64,000 nt of DNA from Paludibacteraceae bacterium (GCA_016285885.1 JAEERP010000006.1:88174-152173), one strand, 5' to 3'; counted from the first letter of the stretch, positions 1 to 8,948 are shown. Program-made: numbers and translations. Notes: generated by a model from the letters alone, not told the origin.

Positions 1-5
1 CACAC

Positions 6-1310
6 ATGATAGACAAAAACGTAGTGAAATCCGTCATCGAAGAGATGCATCTTCCGGATTTCAACAAAGCGACGATTCGTGAGATTGTAGCGATTGCTAA
101 CAAAGTAGAGGCTCTGACGGGCGAGAAATATGTCAGGATGGAGATGGGTGTCCCTGGTCTTGCGCCAGACGCTATCGGTACGGCGGCTGAGATCGAGGCC
201 CTGCGGAAAGGGGTAGCCTCCAAGTATCCAATGTTGGACGGACATCCTGAGTTGAAGAAAGAGGCCTCCCGCTTCATCAAGGCGTTCATCGATGTGGACG
301 TCAATCCGGAGGGTTGCGTGCCAACGTCTGGTTCCATGCAAGGCACCTACGCATCCTTCCTCGTTTCGGGACAATGCGACCCTAAGCGTGACACGGTTCT
401 CTTCATCGACCCAGGCTTCCCTGTACAGAAGACCCAATTGCTCGTTTTAGGACTGAAGTACGAGTCGTTCGATATGTACGAATACAGAGGCGAGAAACTG
501 ATCGAGAAGGTGGAGAGCTACCTGAAGAAGGGCAACATCTGCAACATCATCTACTCCAACCCTAACAACCCGTCATGGTTCTGCCTGACGGAGGAGGAGT
601 TGAAGGGAATCGGTGAATTGGCCACTAAATATGACGTCATCGTCATGGAGGACTTGGCCTACTTCGCCATGGACTTCCGCAAGGACCTCAGCAAGCCGTT
701 CGTGCCACCTTTCCAACCATCGGTCGCAAAGTATACGGACAACTACATCCTGCTGATATCAGGCTCTAAGGCATTCAGCTATGCGGGTCAACGTATTGGG
801 GTCTCCGCCATCTCGAACAAGCTCTATCACCGTTTCTATCAAGGGCTTGCGGACCGCTATTCGATTGGCGAGTTTGGTACCATCTTCGTGAACAGAATCC
901 TCTACGTGCTCTCTTCGGGTACGGCACACTCCGCGCAATATGCCTTGGCGGCTATGTTCAAAGCGGCTTGCGACGGAAAATACAACTTCCTGGAGGGCGT
1001 GCAGGAGTACGGAAGACGTGCGGCCAAGCTGAAAGCGATCTTCCAGAAACATGGGTTCCACATTGTCTATGACAAAGATATTGACCGTGAGATCGGTGAC
1101 GGTTTCTACTTCACGGTAGGCTACGAGGGCATGACCGGTGGTCAACTGATGTACGAGCTCCTGTTCTATGGCGTGAGCGTCATCTCACTGCTTACAACGG
1201 GTAGCAAGCAAGAGGGTTTGAGGGCTTGTACCTCCTTCATCCAAGACTATCAGTATGATGTGTTGGACGAGCGCCTGGCTGAATTCGAGAAAGATCACAA
1301 GAAAAAATAA
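6..1310 (+). CDS. PLP-dependent class I/II aminotransferase
   Basis: Fold-type I PLP enzyme of 434 residues, a full-length size for the class I/II aminotransferase family. The motifs seen are NPNNP at residues 185-189, the cofactor-binding Asp216 and Tyr219 in EDLAYF, and the Schiff-base lysine Lys255 in the SGSKAF context followed by the GQRIG arginine region. It has no signal peptide, so it should be cytosolic. The amino donor and acceptor cannot be read from the sequence. The ATG is only six bases from the window edge, so upstream signals are not visible. A small membrane-protein gene starts 7 bases after the stop, which suggests cotranscription. An aspartate or aromatic aminotransferase role is possible; only the family call is firm. 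Confidence 0.88.
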   Translation: MIDKNVVKSVIEEMHLPDFNKATIREIVAIANKVEALTGEKYVRMEMGVPGLAPDAIGTAAEIEALRKGVASKYPMLDGHPELKKEASRFIKAFIDVDVNPEGCVPTSGSMQGTYASFLVSGQCDPKRDTVLFIDPGFPVQKTQLLVLGLKYESFDMYEYRGEKLIEKVESYLKKGNICNIIYSNPNNPSWFCLTEEELKGIGELATKYDVIVMEDLAYFAMDFRKDLSKPFVPPFQPSVAKYTDNYILLISGSKAFSYAGQRIGVSAISNKLYHRFYQGLADRYSIGEFGTIFVNRILYVLSSGTAHSAQYALAAMFKAACDGKYNFLEGVQEYGRRAAKLKAIFQKHGFHIVYDKDIDREIGDGFYFTVGYEGMTGGQLMYELLFYGVSVISLLTTGSKQEGLRACTSFIQDYQYDVLDERLAEFEKDHKKK

Positions 1311-1316
1311 TAGCGT

Positions 1317-1556
1317 ATGAATATCGTAACCATTTTAATCGGAGTCCTCATCGCCGCATTTGGTATATTCCTGGCGTTGAATGCGTTCTATCTCCATAAG
1401 GTACCCAGCAAAATGGATATCATGGAGCAGAAGTTCGGCATGGTGGGTAAAATCCTCTACATCGTATGCTACGTGCTGTTCCCTATCCTCTTTGGCGGCT
1501 TCATCGCCTGGGCAGGCACGTTGGGAGTTAGCCTAAAGGATGTCCTCTTTTCATGA
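1317..1556 (+). CDS. Small two-helix membrane protein
   Basis: A 79-residue protein with two clear hydrophobic segments, about residues 3-24 and 43-70. They are separated by a short charged loop carrying lysines and acidic residues (KVPSKMDIMEQK). It is a predicted inner-membrane protein of unknown function. It begins 7 bases after the aminotransferase stop and ends 28 bases before the DprA-like gene, so it looks like the middle cistron of an operon. I do not recognise the family. The reading frame is supported by its position and by coherent hydrophobic composition, not by a known domain. Confidence 0.7.
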   Translation: MNIVTILIGVLIAAFGIFLALNAFYLHKVPSKMDIMEQKFGMVGKILYIVCYVLFPILFGGFIAWAGTLGVSLKDVLFS

Positions 1557-1583
1557 CCCTGTGCGGGAATTGCCCTGTAGTGT

Positions 1584-2549
1584 GTGGTTTATGAAACGTT
1601 TCGTGCTAATCCAGCAGTGCCTATGTCGCTGAATCTGACCACGAAAGAGATCATCGCTCTCGGTTCCCTGTTCGGTGTCGGCAGTAAAAGAATCTATGCC
1701 ATAGCGGAGACTCCCGGCGAGGATCTGTTACGGCGCATATCCGCTTGTGGCTTCTCGCTTAAGGAAAATGGCAAGGAGGTGACGGTGTCATCTACCCACC
1801 TCGAACGAGCTTTCGGCTTTGCGGAGTCTGTTCTGCGGCAATGCGAGAAATGGGGCGTGAAAACGCTCCGTTACGATGACGAGGCATATCCGGAGATGCT
1901 ACGGCGCACGGTGGACGAAAAGGGGGATCCCACACCTCCCTTGTTGCTATACGCCTTGGGAGATCTTTTCGCACTCTCCGCACCTTGCGTGGCCATTGTG
2001 GGTACGAGAAATCCCACAAAAGAGGGCGCACAAACCGCCCATTACCTCTCCAAACACTTTGCGGAAGAGGGGTTTTGCATTGTTTCAGGCTTAGCCTTAG
2101 GGTGCGACACCTATGCCCATCGAGGCGCCTTGGAGGCGAACGGTCGGACGGTGGCGTTCTTAGCTCACGGATTGGACACACTCATTCCGCCCGAGAACAA
2201 AAACTTGGCGAAGGATATAGTCAGACGTGGCGGACTGCTTCTTTCCGAATATCCCTTCGGCACATCCAATACGAAATATGCCTTCATCGCGAGAGATCGC
2301 CTCCAAGGTGGTCTCTCCGTGGCTACCATCGTTGTGCAGACCAGCACGGAAGGGGGAAGCATGCATGTGGCGAAATGCACTTTGAAGGCGGGCAAACCCC
2401 TCTACACGGTTTATTTCAAAGATGCTTCCGTCCGTGCCATGGAAGCGACCTCGGGCAACGAACTCCTGACACGCATGGGCGGTCAATACCTGAGAAGCGA
2501 TACCGGACTGCAAGATGTCTGCGTAAGACTGAAGTTGCGCGAAGGCTAA
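1584..2549 (+). CDS. dprA: DprA/Smf-like Rossmann (SLOG) protein
   Basis: Resembles DprA, the cytosolic protein that loads RecA onto incoming single-stranded DNA. An N-terminal helical part is followed by the Rossmann core: VAIVGTRNPT near residue 140, then GLALGCDTYAHRGAL, and the GGLLLSEYP segment. The usual RNRIIAGLS motif is replaced by RDRLQGGLSVAT, and the following segment is TSTEGGSMHVAK, still a recognisable TE-x-G-S motif. At 321 residues it is short for DprA and no clear C-terminal winged helix is visible. The reading starts at GTG 1584; an ATG at 1623 is an alternative start. A UvrD-like helicase follows on the same strand. It may be a paralogue of the competence protein rather than DprA proper. 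Confidence 0.75.
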   Translation: MVYETFRANPAVPMSLNLTTKEIIALGSLFGVGSKRIYAIAETPGEDLLRRISACGFSLKENGKEVTVSSTHLERAFGFAESVLRQCEKWGVKTLRYDDEAYPEMLRRTVDEKGDPTPPLLLYALGDLFALSAPCVAIVGTRNPTKEGAQTAHYLSKHFAEEGFCIVSGLALGCDTYAHRGALEANGRTVAFLAHGLDTLIPPENKNLAKDIVRRGGLLLSEYPFGTSNTKYAFIARDRLQGGLSVATIVVQTSTEGGSMHVAKCTLKAGKPLYTVYFKDASVRAMEATSGNELLTRMGGQYLRSDTGLQDVCVRLKLREG

Positions 2550-2600
2550 CAACGGAAGATCCGTTCCTAAATTCACCTGTCGTTTTGCCTCTGATTTTAT

Positions 2601-2608
2601 TATTTTTG
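2601..2608 (+). promoter_or_regulatory. Possible -7 promoter box for the helicase gene
   Basis: TATTTTTG matches the Bacteroidota TAnnTTTG box and lies 33 bases before the helicase ATG. No well-spaced TTTG partner is visible upstream, so this is weak. Confidence 0.35.
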
Positions 2609-2641
2609 TACTTGAAGTAAGTAGACACTGAATCGTTATTT

Positions 2642-4657
2642 ATGATTGAAGAGGAACTTAATGAGCAGCAGCGCAAGGCTGTGGAATATGATGGCAAACA
2701 CCTATTGGTGGTTGCAGGGGCTGGTACGGGAAAGACACGCACCATCATCGCCCGTGCGAAACATCTTCTGCAGCAGGGCGTGCCAGCCAACCGTATCCTG
2801 ATCCTAAGTTTCACACGCAAATCGGCGCGCGAGATCGTCGAGCGCATCAAGTCTGAAATTGGTGGAATCACCGTCGAAGGACTGCGTGGACAAACCTTCC
2901 ACTCCTGGTGCATGGATGTGATCATGAACAACCCGAAGGTCTTCATGCACCACGAATACACGTTGCTCGACGAGGAGGACCGGGAGAGCTGCGTGAAACT
3001 GCTTTGCGGCAAAGGGCTAAGGGACAAGGAGAAGCATGTGGTCAAGCCCGCTTCCATCCTGGAGGTATACTCCTTCGCCATCAACGCATGTTGTAGCCTA
3101 TCGGACGCCATGCGCATGAAGCTCTACGACAACGCTTCAAGGGAAGATCCAGCCACGCTGAAGAGCATAGAACTAAACAAACCCGTCTACGAGGATATCA
3201 TCAAACGATACATGGCCTACAAGACGGTGCATAAATACATGGATTACGACGATATCTTGAACGTCGTATCCAAGGGATTGAAAAAGAATGCGGAGGCGAG
3301 ACGATTCGTCTCCTCCCGCTACGACCATATCTTGGTGGATGAGATGCAGGACACCAACCCGCTTCAATATGAGTTGCTTAGTTCATTCTACGAACGGTGT
3401 CACCTCTTCTGCGTGGGCGATGATGCGCAGAGCATCTATGCCTTCCGTGGGGCGGACTTCAAGACCATGCACAATTTCACCTCGGTGGTGCCTCAGTCCG
3501 AAATGATGAAACTCACCCTCAACTACCGCTCTACGCAGGAGATTCTGGACCTCTCCAATTGGGTGTTGGCGAAGTCTCCATTGCACTACGACAAGGAGCT
3601 GACCGCCGCCCGTGGCAAGGGAAAGAAACCGGTGGTGGTGACGTGCGAAAACGAGTGGGACGAGGCGAACGACGTGACGGAGAAGATCCGTCGGAGCATT
3701 GTGGACAAGGGTGCGAAGTACGAAGACAACATGGTCCTTTCCCGCTCCTTGTACGGTCTTCGTACCGTGGAATCGCAGTGTATCTCGAAAAAGATCCCTT
3801 ACATCATCTTTGGCGGAGTAGGTTTGATGCAGTCCAAGCATGTACGTGACGTAGTCTCCCCTATGCGTATCGTGGCGAACTACAAAGACGAATTAGCCTG
3901 GATGCGTTACCTGCTGCTTTGGCGGGGCATCGGCGAAGTCAGCGCCTCCAGGATCATCAACAACGTCATCGAAGAGGAGACGCTGGACAAGTGTCTCGAC
4001 AAACTCGCGGGGAATGGTCTGCAGGAGGAGATCACACTAACCCTGCGCAATATCAGCAACATGCAGTTCTCGCCCTCCCAAGCCATCGCCAAGACATTAG
4101 AGACGATGGAGGATCGGTTGAAAGAGCTTTACAAAGACGAGTGGAAATGGCGCAAGCAAGACTTTGAAGTGTTGCAGGAGGTGGCGCTCGGCACCGCAGG
4201 CATTCAGGAGTTCGTCTCGGAATATGTGCTGGACCCGAAGCTAGAGACGACGGTCAAGCAAGGCGAGAACGGACCGGAGGACGCATGCATCCTCACAACC
4301 ATACACTCCGCCAAGGGATTGGAGGCCAATATCTGCTATTTGCTGAAGGCCTCACCCGCCTCTTTCCCAACCCCACGCTCCATCGAGTCGGGACCCGATG
4401 CGGTGGAGGAGGAGCGCCGTTGCCTCTACGTGGCCCTCACGCGTGCCAAGGATGAATTGCATATCTACCGCAACGTTCATTCCATCCATGTGGACCCGCA
4501 GTCCGAAGACCCAACGGAAAGCCTTTATTTCTTCAATGAAATGCCCGATGAACTGGTGGAGAAGGAGGCGACCCGCACCGCCCGCTTGAACCCTGAGATG
4601 GACTACCAAGGACCCGTCGTAGGCTTTGATGTGACGGATGATTTCGACTTCGGTTAA
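2642..4657 (+). CDS. UvrD/Rep-family (SF1A) ATP-dependent DNA helicase
   Basis: A 671-residue superfamily 1A 3'-5' helicase. The Q-motif NEQQRKAV is at residues 7-14 and Walker A GAGTGKT at 26-32. Further motifs are VDEMQD (Walker B) near 235, GDDAQSIYAFRGA (motif III), LNYRSTQEI (motif IV), TIHSAKGLE (motif V) and VALTRAKDELHIY (motif VI). It is shorter than UvrD or PcrA, and the C-terminal part after motif VI is brief, as in many Bacteroidota stand-alone UvrD-like helicases. It lies 92 bases after the DprA-like gene on the same strand, suggesting a shared DNA-processing job. No nuclease or AddA-type domain is visible. Its DNA substrate is not deducible. Confidence 0.9.
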   Translation: MIEEELNEQQRKAVEYDGKHLLVVAGAGTGKTRTIIARAKHLLQQGVPANRILILSFTRKSAREIVERIKSEIGGITVEGLRGQTFHSWCMDVIMNNPKVFMHHEYTLLDEEDRESCVKLLCGKGLRDKEKHVVKPASILEVYSFAINACCSLSDAMRMKLYDNASREDPATLKSIELNKPVYEDIIKRYMAYKTVHKYMDYDDILNVVSKGLKKNAEARRFVSSRYDHILVDEMQDTNPLQYELLSSFYERCHLFCVGDDAQSIYAFRGADFKTMHNFTSVVPQSEMMKLTLNYRSTQEILDLSNWVLAKSPLHYDKELTAARGKGKKPVVVTCENEWDEANDVTEKIRRSIVDKGAKYEDNMVLSRSLYGLRTVESQCISKKIPYIIFGGVGLMQSKHVRDVVSPMRIVANYKDELAWMRYLLLWRGIGEVSASRIINNVIEEETLDKCLDKLAGNGLQEEITLTLRNISNMQFSPSQAIAKTLETMEDRLKELYKDEWKWRKQDFEVLQEVALGTAGIQEFVSEYVLDPKLETTVKQGENGPEDACILTTIHSAKGLEANICYLLKASPASFPTPRSIESGPDAVEEERRCLYVALTRAKDELHIYRNVHSIHVDPQSEDPTESLYFFNEMPDELVEKEATRTARLNPEMDYQGPVVGFDVTDDFDFG

Positions 4658-4784
4658 CCAATTAAAACAAAAGGAATACCCATTGCCAAAGAAGAAAAGG
4701 CAACGAGACATGCAACGATTATCAACCATTGAATAGCTCCACAAACAAAACATTCAAAGGAGGCTCCCGTAAACTGACGACGCA

Positions 4785-5570
4785 TCAATAAGTCTCGTCA
4801 GCCGTGCTATTCCCCTTGTAGAAAGAGAAATAATAACTTAGCGTATAGCGGAAACCCCATCTGCCATTTTTCTCACTGCCATATCCCGGCACATAAGAAT
4901 GATGGATCTTATAAGCTGTTTCGTCCTTCACTTTCGAATAAAGGAGAGCCTTGAACATGACCTCAACGCCCAAGCAGAAATGGCCTGCGACAGGCGCTTT
5001 CATGCCCACGAACGCCTCGCCCCAACGAGCCAAGTTCTTACCTTCATAAGAGAGCATGGGGACCGCCTCGTTTTTGGGGGTCCAATAACCATTATCAATT
5101 GGATATCCTCCAATCTTCGCGTCGAAGTTCGGGGCGCAACCAAAGTTCAGCCCGAAATAAGAAATAGGGTTTAATTTCTTGAAATAATCCCTTTTCCAAA
5201 TATTCACGGAGAGGCCCACCTTGAAATAGAGGCCGTCGACCATGTAAGAGGCATCCTCCGCGGGAATAGGATAATCATACTTTCCGCTGGCATCATAAGA
5301 CTGGTATCCAAGGACAAACGTCGGATAGATACGGTGGAAGAGATCCACTTCAAGACTTGCGTCGAATCCATTGCGCGTATCATCGAAAATATGGATGATA
5401 GGGTCCATGACATCCACGTCCACATAGCAGCCATACAAGACGGTCTGAGGCTTCTCACTCGCCTTTCTAGACTTTCCAGCATGCGAATCATCCGAGTGGG
5501 CAGGGAGAGAAAGAGCCAGAAGCAGGCACGCACTAATAATTCTCCAAATATATCTTGACATTCTTCGCAT
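4785..5570 (-). CDS. DUF6048-like exported protein
   Basis: About 261 residues with an N-terminal signal peptide (hydrophobic ISACLLLALSLPAHS). The rest is rich in aromatic and alternating hydrophobic residues and ends YTLSYYFSFYKGN, which suggests an outer-membrane beta-barrel. Its position directly after a DUF6452 lipoprotein matches the DUF6452-DUF6048 pair I know from Bacteroidales genomes. The function is unknown. Possible starts are GTG 5573, ATG 5570 and ATG 5561; all overlap the end of the upstream gene by about 30-40 bases, so translation is probably coupled. Assignment to DUF6048 rests on remembered family features and gene order. Confidence 0.7.
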   Translation of the reverse strand: MRRMSRYIWRIISACLLLALSLPAHSDDSHAGKSRKASEKPQTVLYGCYVDVDVMDPIIHIFDDTRNGFDASLEVDLFHRIYPTFVLGYQSYDASGKYDYPIPAEDASYMVDGLYFKVGLSVNIWKRDYFKKLNPISYFGLNFGCAPNFDAKIGGYPIDNGYWTPKNEAVPMLSYEGKNLARWGEAFVGMKAPVAGHFCLGVEVMFKALLYSKVKDETAYKIHHSYVPGYGSEKNGRWGFRYTLSYYFSFYKGNSTADETY

Positions 5571-6204
5571 CACTTAAATTAGTTACAGAGGAATCCACAA
5601 CGGCCACCGTACCGATACCATTATGGAGATACCTCACATTCTTCAGGGCATGAGAGACAAGACAACCACACTCGGCGGAGACAAGTTCCACCGTATTCGT
5701 GTAATCGAAGACCAACGTATCAAACTCGGGGCGGCTCACCCAATACGTGCTGTCATCAATTGGCCATCGCAACAAACGGGTCGTGTAAAAATCATCATCA
5801 AACGTGACCACCTTCGTCCCCTCGTCGATTTTGCACGAAGGGAACGATAGGCTACCCCAATTCCCAGCCAAACGGACGGACGAACCCAGAAAGAGCGTGT
5901 CGTATGCGGAATGATCCGTCACCACAGCGCAAGCGAACATACAACGCTCATTGTCATTGTCGAGACGTACCTGAGCCGACGATTTTCCACTACAGTTTAT
6001 TATAGAGTCAGTCCCCACCCCCTTCAAAACCAACAAGTAGGGAGAGACTGCGACAGAGGTGTCCATCTCGGAATAGAACAGAACCGTTGTGGGAGCATAC
6101 ATCAACTCGTCGCAATGGTCATTCCGGCAGGAAGACAAAGCGAGCACAGCGGCGCATGCCACAGACAACCAAGTCACCGATAACCTCAACATACTCTTCT
6201 TCAT
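5533..6204 (-). CDS. DUF6452-like lipoprotein
   Basis: A 223-residue predicted lipoprotein. The signal peptide has a lipobox-like ALSSCRND with the acylation cysteine near residue 26. It is then followed by a DELMYAPTTVLFYS segment typical of the DUF6452 family and a beta-rich body that mentions no catalytic motif. It is probably anchored at the outer membrane facing the periplasm or surface. The ATG overlaps the nitroreductase stop in an ATGA junction, and the gene runs about 40 bases into the DUF6048-like gene. This is a tightly coupled operon. No function is known. Confidence 0.75.
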   Translation of the reverse strand: MKKSMLRLSVTWLSVACAAVLALSSCRNDHCDELMYAPTTVLFYSEMDTSVAVSPYLLVLKGVGTDSIINCSGKSSAQVRLDNDNERCMFACAVVTDHSAYDTLFLGSSVRLAGNWGSLSFPSCKIDEGTKVVTFDDDFYTTRLLRWPIDDSTYWVSRPEFDTLVFDYTNTVELVSAECGCLVSHALKNVRYLHNGIGTVAVVDSSVTNLSDAKNVKIYLENY

Positions 6205-6716
6205 ATATAGGAGACTATTTCAGACAAATCCTTTCTGTTTTTCGAAGGAACATCCGCTGTAGCTGGATAACCGATAGGGACAATCACGCACGGTTCCCAC
6301 TGTTCCGGCAAGCCCAGCAGAGCCTTGCAGGAAGGCACATCAAAGTTACACACCCAGCAAGTACCCAATCCGAGAGAAGCGGCTGCGAGCGTGATATGTT
6401 CAGTAGCGATCGCCACATCAATATCACAATGATCCTTGCCATCGGCAGGGCGTTTCCAAGAAGAGGCATGGTCGCCACACACAACGATATAAGAGGGAGC
6501 CGTCGCGAACCATTCCCGGTCGTAACAATTGCGCAAGCGAGACTTCGCCTCCTCGCTCCGAACAACCACGAACTTCCAAGGCTGCTTGTTGACCGCGGAA
6601 GGAGCCAAGCGTGTGGCCTCGAGGACTTTATTCAGCAGTTCATCCGACACAAGGCGAGACTGGTAGCCCCGCACCGAATAGCGTGATTCAGATAATTCAA
6701 GGAAATCCATAGCCAT
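6201..6716 (-). CDS. Nitroreductase-family FMN oxidoreductase
   Basis: A 171-residue flavin enzyme of the nitroreductase fold. It opens with the family signature SRYSVRGYQ near residue 10, followed by LEATRLAPSAVNKQPW near residues 30-46, which forms part of the FMN pocket. Near the C-terminus ASLGLGTCWVCNFD and the GYPA segment are also typical. These are dimeric cytosolic NAD(P)H-dependent reductases whose physiological substrate is seldom known. It is small but complete. It starts at the base where the DUF7935-like gene ends and overlaps the next gene by 4 bases, so it sits inside a compact six-gene transcription unit. Confidence 0.88.
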   Translation of the reverse strand: MAMDFLELSESRYSVRGYQSRLVSDELLNKVLEATRLAPSAVNKQPWKFVVVRSEEAKSRLRNCYDREWFATAPSYIVVCGDHASSWKRPADGKDHCDIDVAIATEHITLAAASLGLGTCWVCNFDVPSCKALLGLPEQWEPCVIVPIGYPATADVPSKNRKDLSEIVSYI

Positions 6717-7240
6717 TATTTAAACGATTTAACTTCACTCTTCAAAGCGCTCAGAGCCAAGTCGATAGGAGTCTCATTCACCGCATTGTAGCGTTCGATG
6801 ATCAACTTGGACAACTCCAAGGCGGGCAGGTCATCCGGCATATCCGAAGCGATGGAATTGATCAGTTGGATCAAGCTATCCTTTGCGTTTCGGGTCAGCA
6901 ACCACACATCATTACCCACGTAGATCTGTTGCGTAACATTATGTTCAAACTCCTCACGAATCGTATTGAGCAACGCCACATGCATCTCGTGCACGTTCAT
7001 ATTAGGAGCCTGTACCCTTATCAGCAAAGACTCAGGCTTCATGCGCTCCAAAAGCAAAGCGAGACGTTCGTAAGCGGTCAGTTTCACAGGAGTCAATGCC
7101 TTTGCGGACTCCTTCTTCATCTCATAGAAACGGGTGCGCTCCGCATTGCGCAAGAGATCGCGCAACACATAATAAGCAGCCAACAACACAAGGATGCCAG
7201 GAATTGTAATCTTCGCTAATTCCAACAAGAACGTCATCAT
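6716..7240 (-). CDS. DUF7935-like single-pass membrane protein
   Basis: A 174-residue protein with one N-terminal transmembrane helix (about residues 5-27) and a cytosolic, helix-rich domain. That domain carries KLTAYERLALLLERM near residue 55 and HNVTQQIYVGNDVW near residue 100. This layout matches the Bacteroidota family DUF7935 as I remember it; no enzymatic motif is seen. The stop shares a base with the nitroreductase start, and the gene begins 8 bases after the glycosyltransferase stop. The role is unknown; a membrane-associated regulator or scaffold would fit but is not shown. Confidence 0.68.
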   Translation of the reverse strand: MMTFLLELAKITIPGILVLLAAYYVLRDLLRNAERTRFYEMKKESAKALTPVKLTAYERLALLLERMKPESLLIRVQAPNMNVHEMHVALLNTIREEFEHNVTQQIYVGNDVWLLTRNAKDSLIQLINSIASDMPDDLPALELSKLIIERYNAVNETPIDLALSALKSEVKSFK

Positions 7241-7247
7241 ATCTATA

Positions 7248-8207
7248 TCAATCTAAGTTTATAGTACTATTCAATTCATAATTATTCCTATCCGTCGAAG
7301 AACGGGCGATCATCTCTCCCAAGAATCCGCACAAGAAGAGTTGCGTACCGATGATCATGGTGGTAAGCGCCAAATAGAAATATGGGCTGGACGTCACCAA
7401 AGGAGCGCTTGTCCCTTCCATGATATGGCACAATTTCGCGCCACCCACGAAACAAACGGAGATGAAACCGACCAGGAACATCAGGGAGCCCACCACCCCG
7501 AAGAAGTGCATTGGCTTTTTCCCGAATGTGGATAGGAACCACAGGGTGAGAAGATCCAAGTAACCATTCACAAAACGGTTCAAACCGAACTTCGTGGTGC
7601 CATACTTGCGGGCTTGGTGGATAACCACCTTCTCGCCGATCTTCTTGAAGCCCGCGTTCTTAGCTAAATACGGCACATAGCGGTGCATTTCACCATATAC
7701 CTCGATGCTCTTCACCACATTCTTACGATAGGCCTTTAGTCCGCAGTTGAAATCGTGCAATTTGATGCCCGAAATCAGACGAGTGGTCGCATTGAACAAC
7801 TTGGACGGCAGGTTCTTGGCGAGCTTAGAGTCATATCTTTTCTTCTTCCAACCGGAAACCAGGTCATATCCCTCCTCCTTCACCATACGGTAGAGTTCAG
7901 GGATTTCGTCAGGGCTATCCTGCAAATCAGCATCCATCGTGATGACCACATCACCTTGGGCGCGGTCGAAACCACAATAGAGAGCAGCAGACTTACCATA
8001 ATTACGGCGGAACGAGATACCCTTGACAGTATCGTTATCCTTCGCCAAATCCTCTATGATTCGCCAAGACCCATCAGAGCTTCCATCGTTCACAAAAATC
8101 ACTTCATAAGTAAAATGATGAGCCTCCATCACACGCTTGATCCAAGCGAACAGTTCAGGAAGAGACTCCTCTTCATTGTACAAAGGGACGACAACTGAGA
8201 TGTCCAT
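7248..8207 (-). CDS. GT2 glycosyltransferase, DPM/GtrB-like
   Basis: A 319-residue family 2 glycosyltransferase. The catalytic domain starts ISVVVPLYNEEESL, has VNDGSSDGSW near residue 40 and the metal-binding DADLQD near residue 92. It is followed by an amphipathic region and two C-terminal transmembrane helices, about residues 230-255 and 270-295. This architecture belongs to polyprenyl-phosphate sugar synthases that transfer a sugar onto a lipid carrier at the inner membrane. The donor sugar cannot be told. It is preceded at 12 bases by a DUF4199 gene, a neighbour commonly seen beside this glycosyltransferase in Bacteroidales. Confidence 0.9.
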   Translation of the reverse strand: MDISVVVPLYNEEESLPELFAWIKRVMEAHHFTYEVIFVNDGSSDGSWRIIEDLAKDNDTVKGISFRRNYGKSAALYCGFDRAQGDVVITMDADLQDSPDEIPELYRMVKEEGYDLVSGWKKKRYDSKLAKNLPSKLFNATTRLISGIKLHDFNCGLKAYRKNVVKSIEVYGEMHRYVPYLAKNAGFKKIGEKVVIHQARKYGTTKFGLNRFVNGYLDLLTLWFLSTFGKKPMHFFGVVGSLMFLVGFISVCFVGGAKLCHIMEGTSAPLVTSSPYFYLALTTMIIGTQLFLCGFLGEMIARSSTDRNNYELNSTINLD

Positions 8208-8219
8208 GTCTTTCTATAT

Positions 8220-8732
8220 TTAATTTTTTTTACCGTTTCTAACTATCGAGAAGGATGCGATGAGCGAAATGAGGCATCCCAGGATCGTAAAGACCCAAAT
8301 GGATGAGAAGGCCATATCCGCCGCTGTCGTATACCTCATCTGATTGGCCACTTCCACCTGCTCCTCCGACGCTGCCCGCTTCTCCCAGAACTGCGCAGAG
8401 ACCTGCACCACCTGAGAAAAACCCTCAGGGTCTATCCACTTGCAGTAAAGGAACATGGCAACCGCCACGATCGTAGAGGCGAAGAACGACATGAACAAGC
8501 ACAAATGGAACGCTCGTCCGTAGGGAATAACACCGCCTAACGACTCGTCCCTATATGCCCCCGCATACATCGTCATGCACCGATACATGGAGAAAAGCAT
8601 CATGACCAATAGAAAGAGAGAGAGGGATGGAGCAAGAACCGTCAAAAACATACAGCCAGCAAGAATCAGGCCGAGAACCAACCCGCCCCGCATCGACGCT
8701 TCAACCATACTATTTTTAGCTCGCTTTTCCAA
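8220..8732 (-). CDS. DUF4199 membrane protein
   Basis: A 170-residue integral membrane protein with four hydrophobic segments at roughly residues 15-31, 35-50, 75-95 and 140-165. Charged residues between segments three and four include an FWEKRAASEEQVE stretch. The layout and the position upstream of a GT2 glycosyltransferase match the DUF4199 family common in Bacteroidota. Its biochemical role is unknown. It is the first gene of the minus-strand run that ends at the DUF6048-like gene; the SRP RNA promoter lies about 80 bases upstream, facing the other way. Confidence 0.8.
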   Translation of the reverse strand: MEKRAKNSMVEASMRGGLVLGLILAGCMFLTVLAPSLSLFLLVMMLFSMYRCMTMYAGAYRDESLGGVIPYGRAFHLCLFMSFFASTIVAVAMFLYCKWIDPEGFSQVVQVSAQFWEKRAASEEQVEVANQMRYTTAADMAFSSIWVFTILGCLISLIASFSIVRNGKKN

Positions 8733-8813
8733 GTTTCACCCAATTTCTCCACAAAAATACTCTTTTTTCAGTCCATACCGTAATTTTTCAAGAAAAATAA
8801 TTAGCCGAAAGCG

Positions 8814-8844
8814 TTTGTCAGTATAAAAAAAATGTCTACTTTCG
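8814..8844 (+). promoter_or_regulatory. Promoter of the SRP RNA / tRNA-Thr unit
   Basis: TTTG at 8814-8817 and TACTTTCG at 8837-8844 are separated by 19 bases, a near-perfect Bacteroidota primary-sigma promoter. Transcription would begin within a few bases of the SRP RNA closing helix. Confidence 0.8.
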
Positions 8845-8845
8845 C

Positions 8846-8947
8846 GGTGGGTAAGTCCTACACGACCAGCTCCCTTCTAAGTCCCCAGGGCCTGACCGCA
8901 GCAAGGAAAGTTGGTTGTAGCGGTGCGATGTAGTAAGCTTGCCCACC
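8846..8947 (+). ncRNA. ffs: Small bacterial signal recognition particle RNA (4.5S)
   Basis: About 102 nucleotides closed by a 10-bp helix: GGTGGGTAAG at 8846-8855 pairs with CTTGCCCACC at 8938-8947 with one G-U pair. The centre holds the conserved domain IV signature CCAGGGCC...GCAGCAAGG (8885-8906), the binding site of the Ffh M domain. The apical loop reads TGAC in place of the commoner GGAA; URRC loops are known to replace GNRA loops in SRP RNAs. The RNA scaffolds Ffh for cotranslational membrane targeting. Only one base separates its end from tRNA-Thr, so both are probably cut from one transcript. Confidence 0.92.
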
Positions 8948-8948
8948 T

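Noticed and set aside
1985..2620. A 211-codon frame overlapping the DprA-like gene on the same strand
   Set aside because: Out-of-frame shadow with high Arg and Gly and no domain; the DprA frame has clear motifs.
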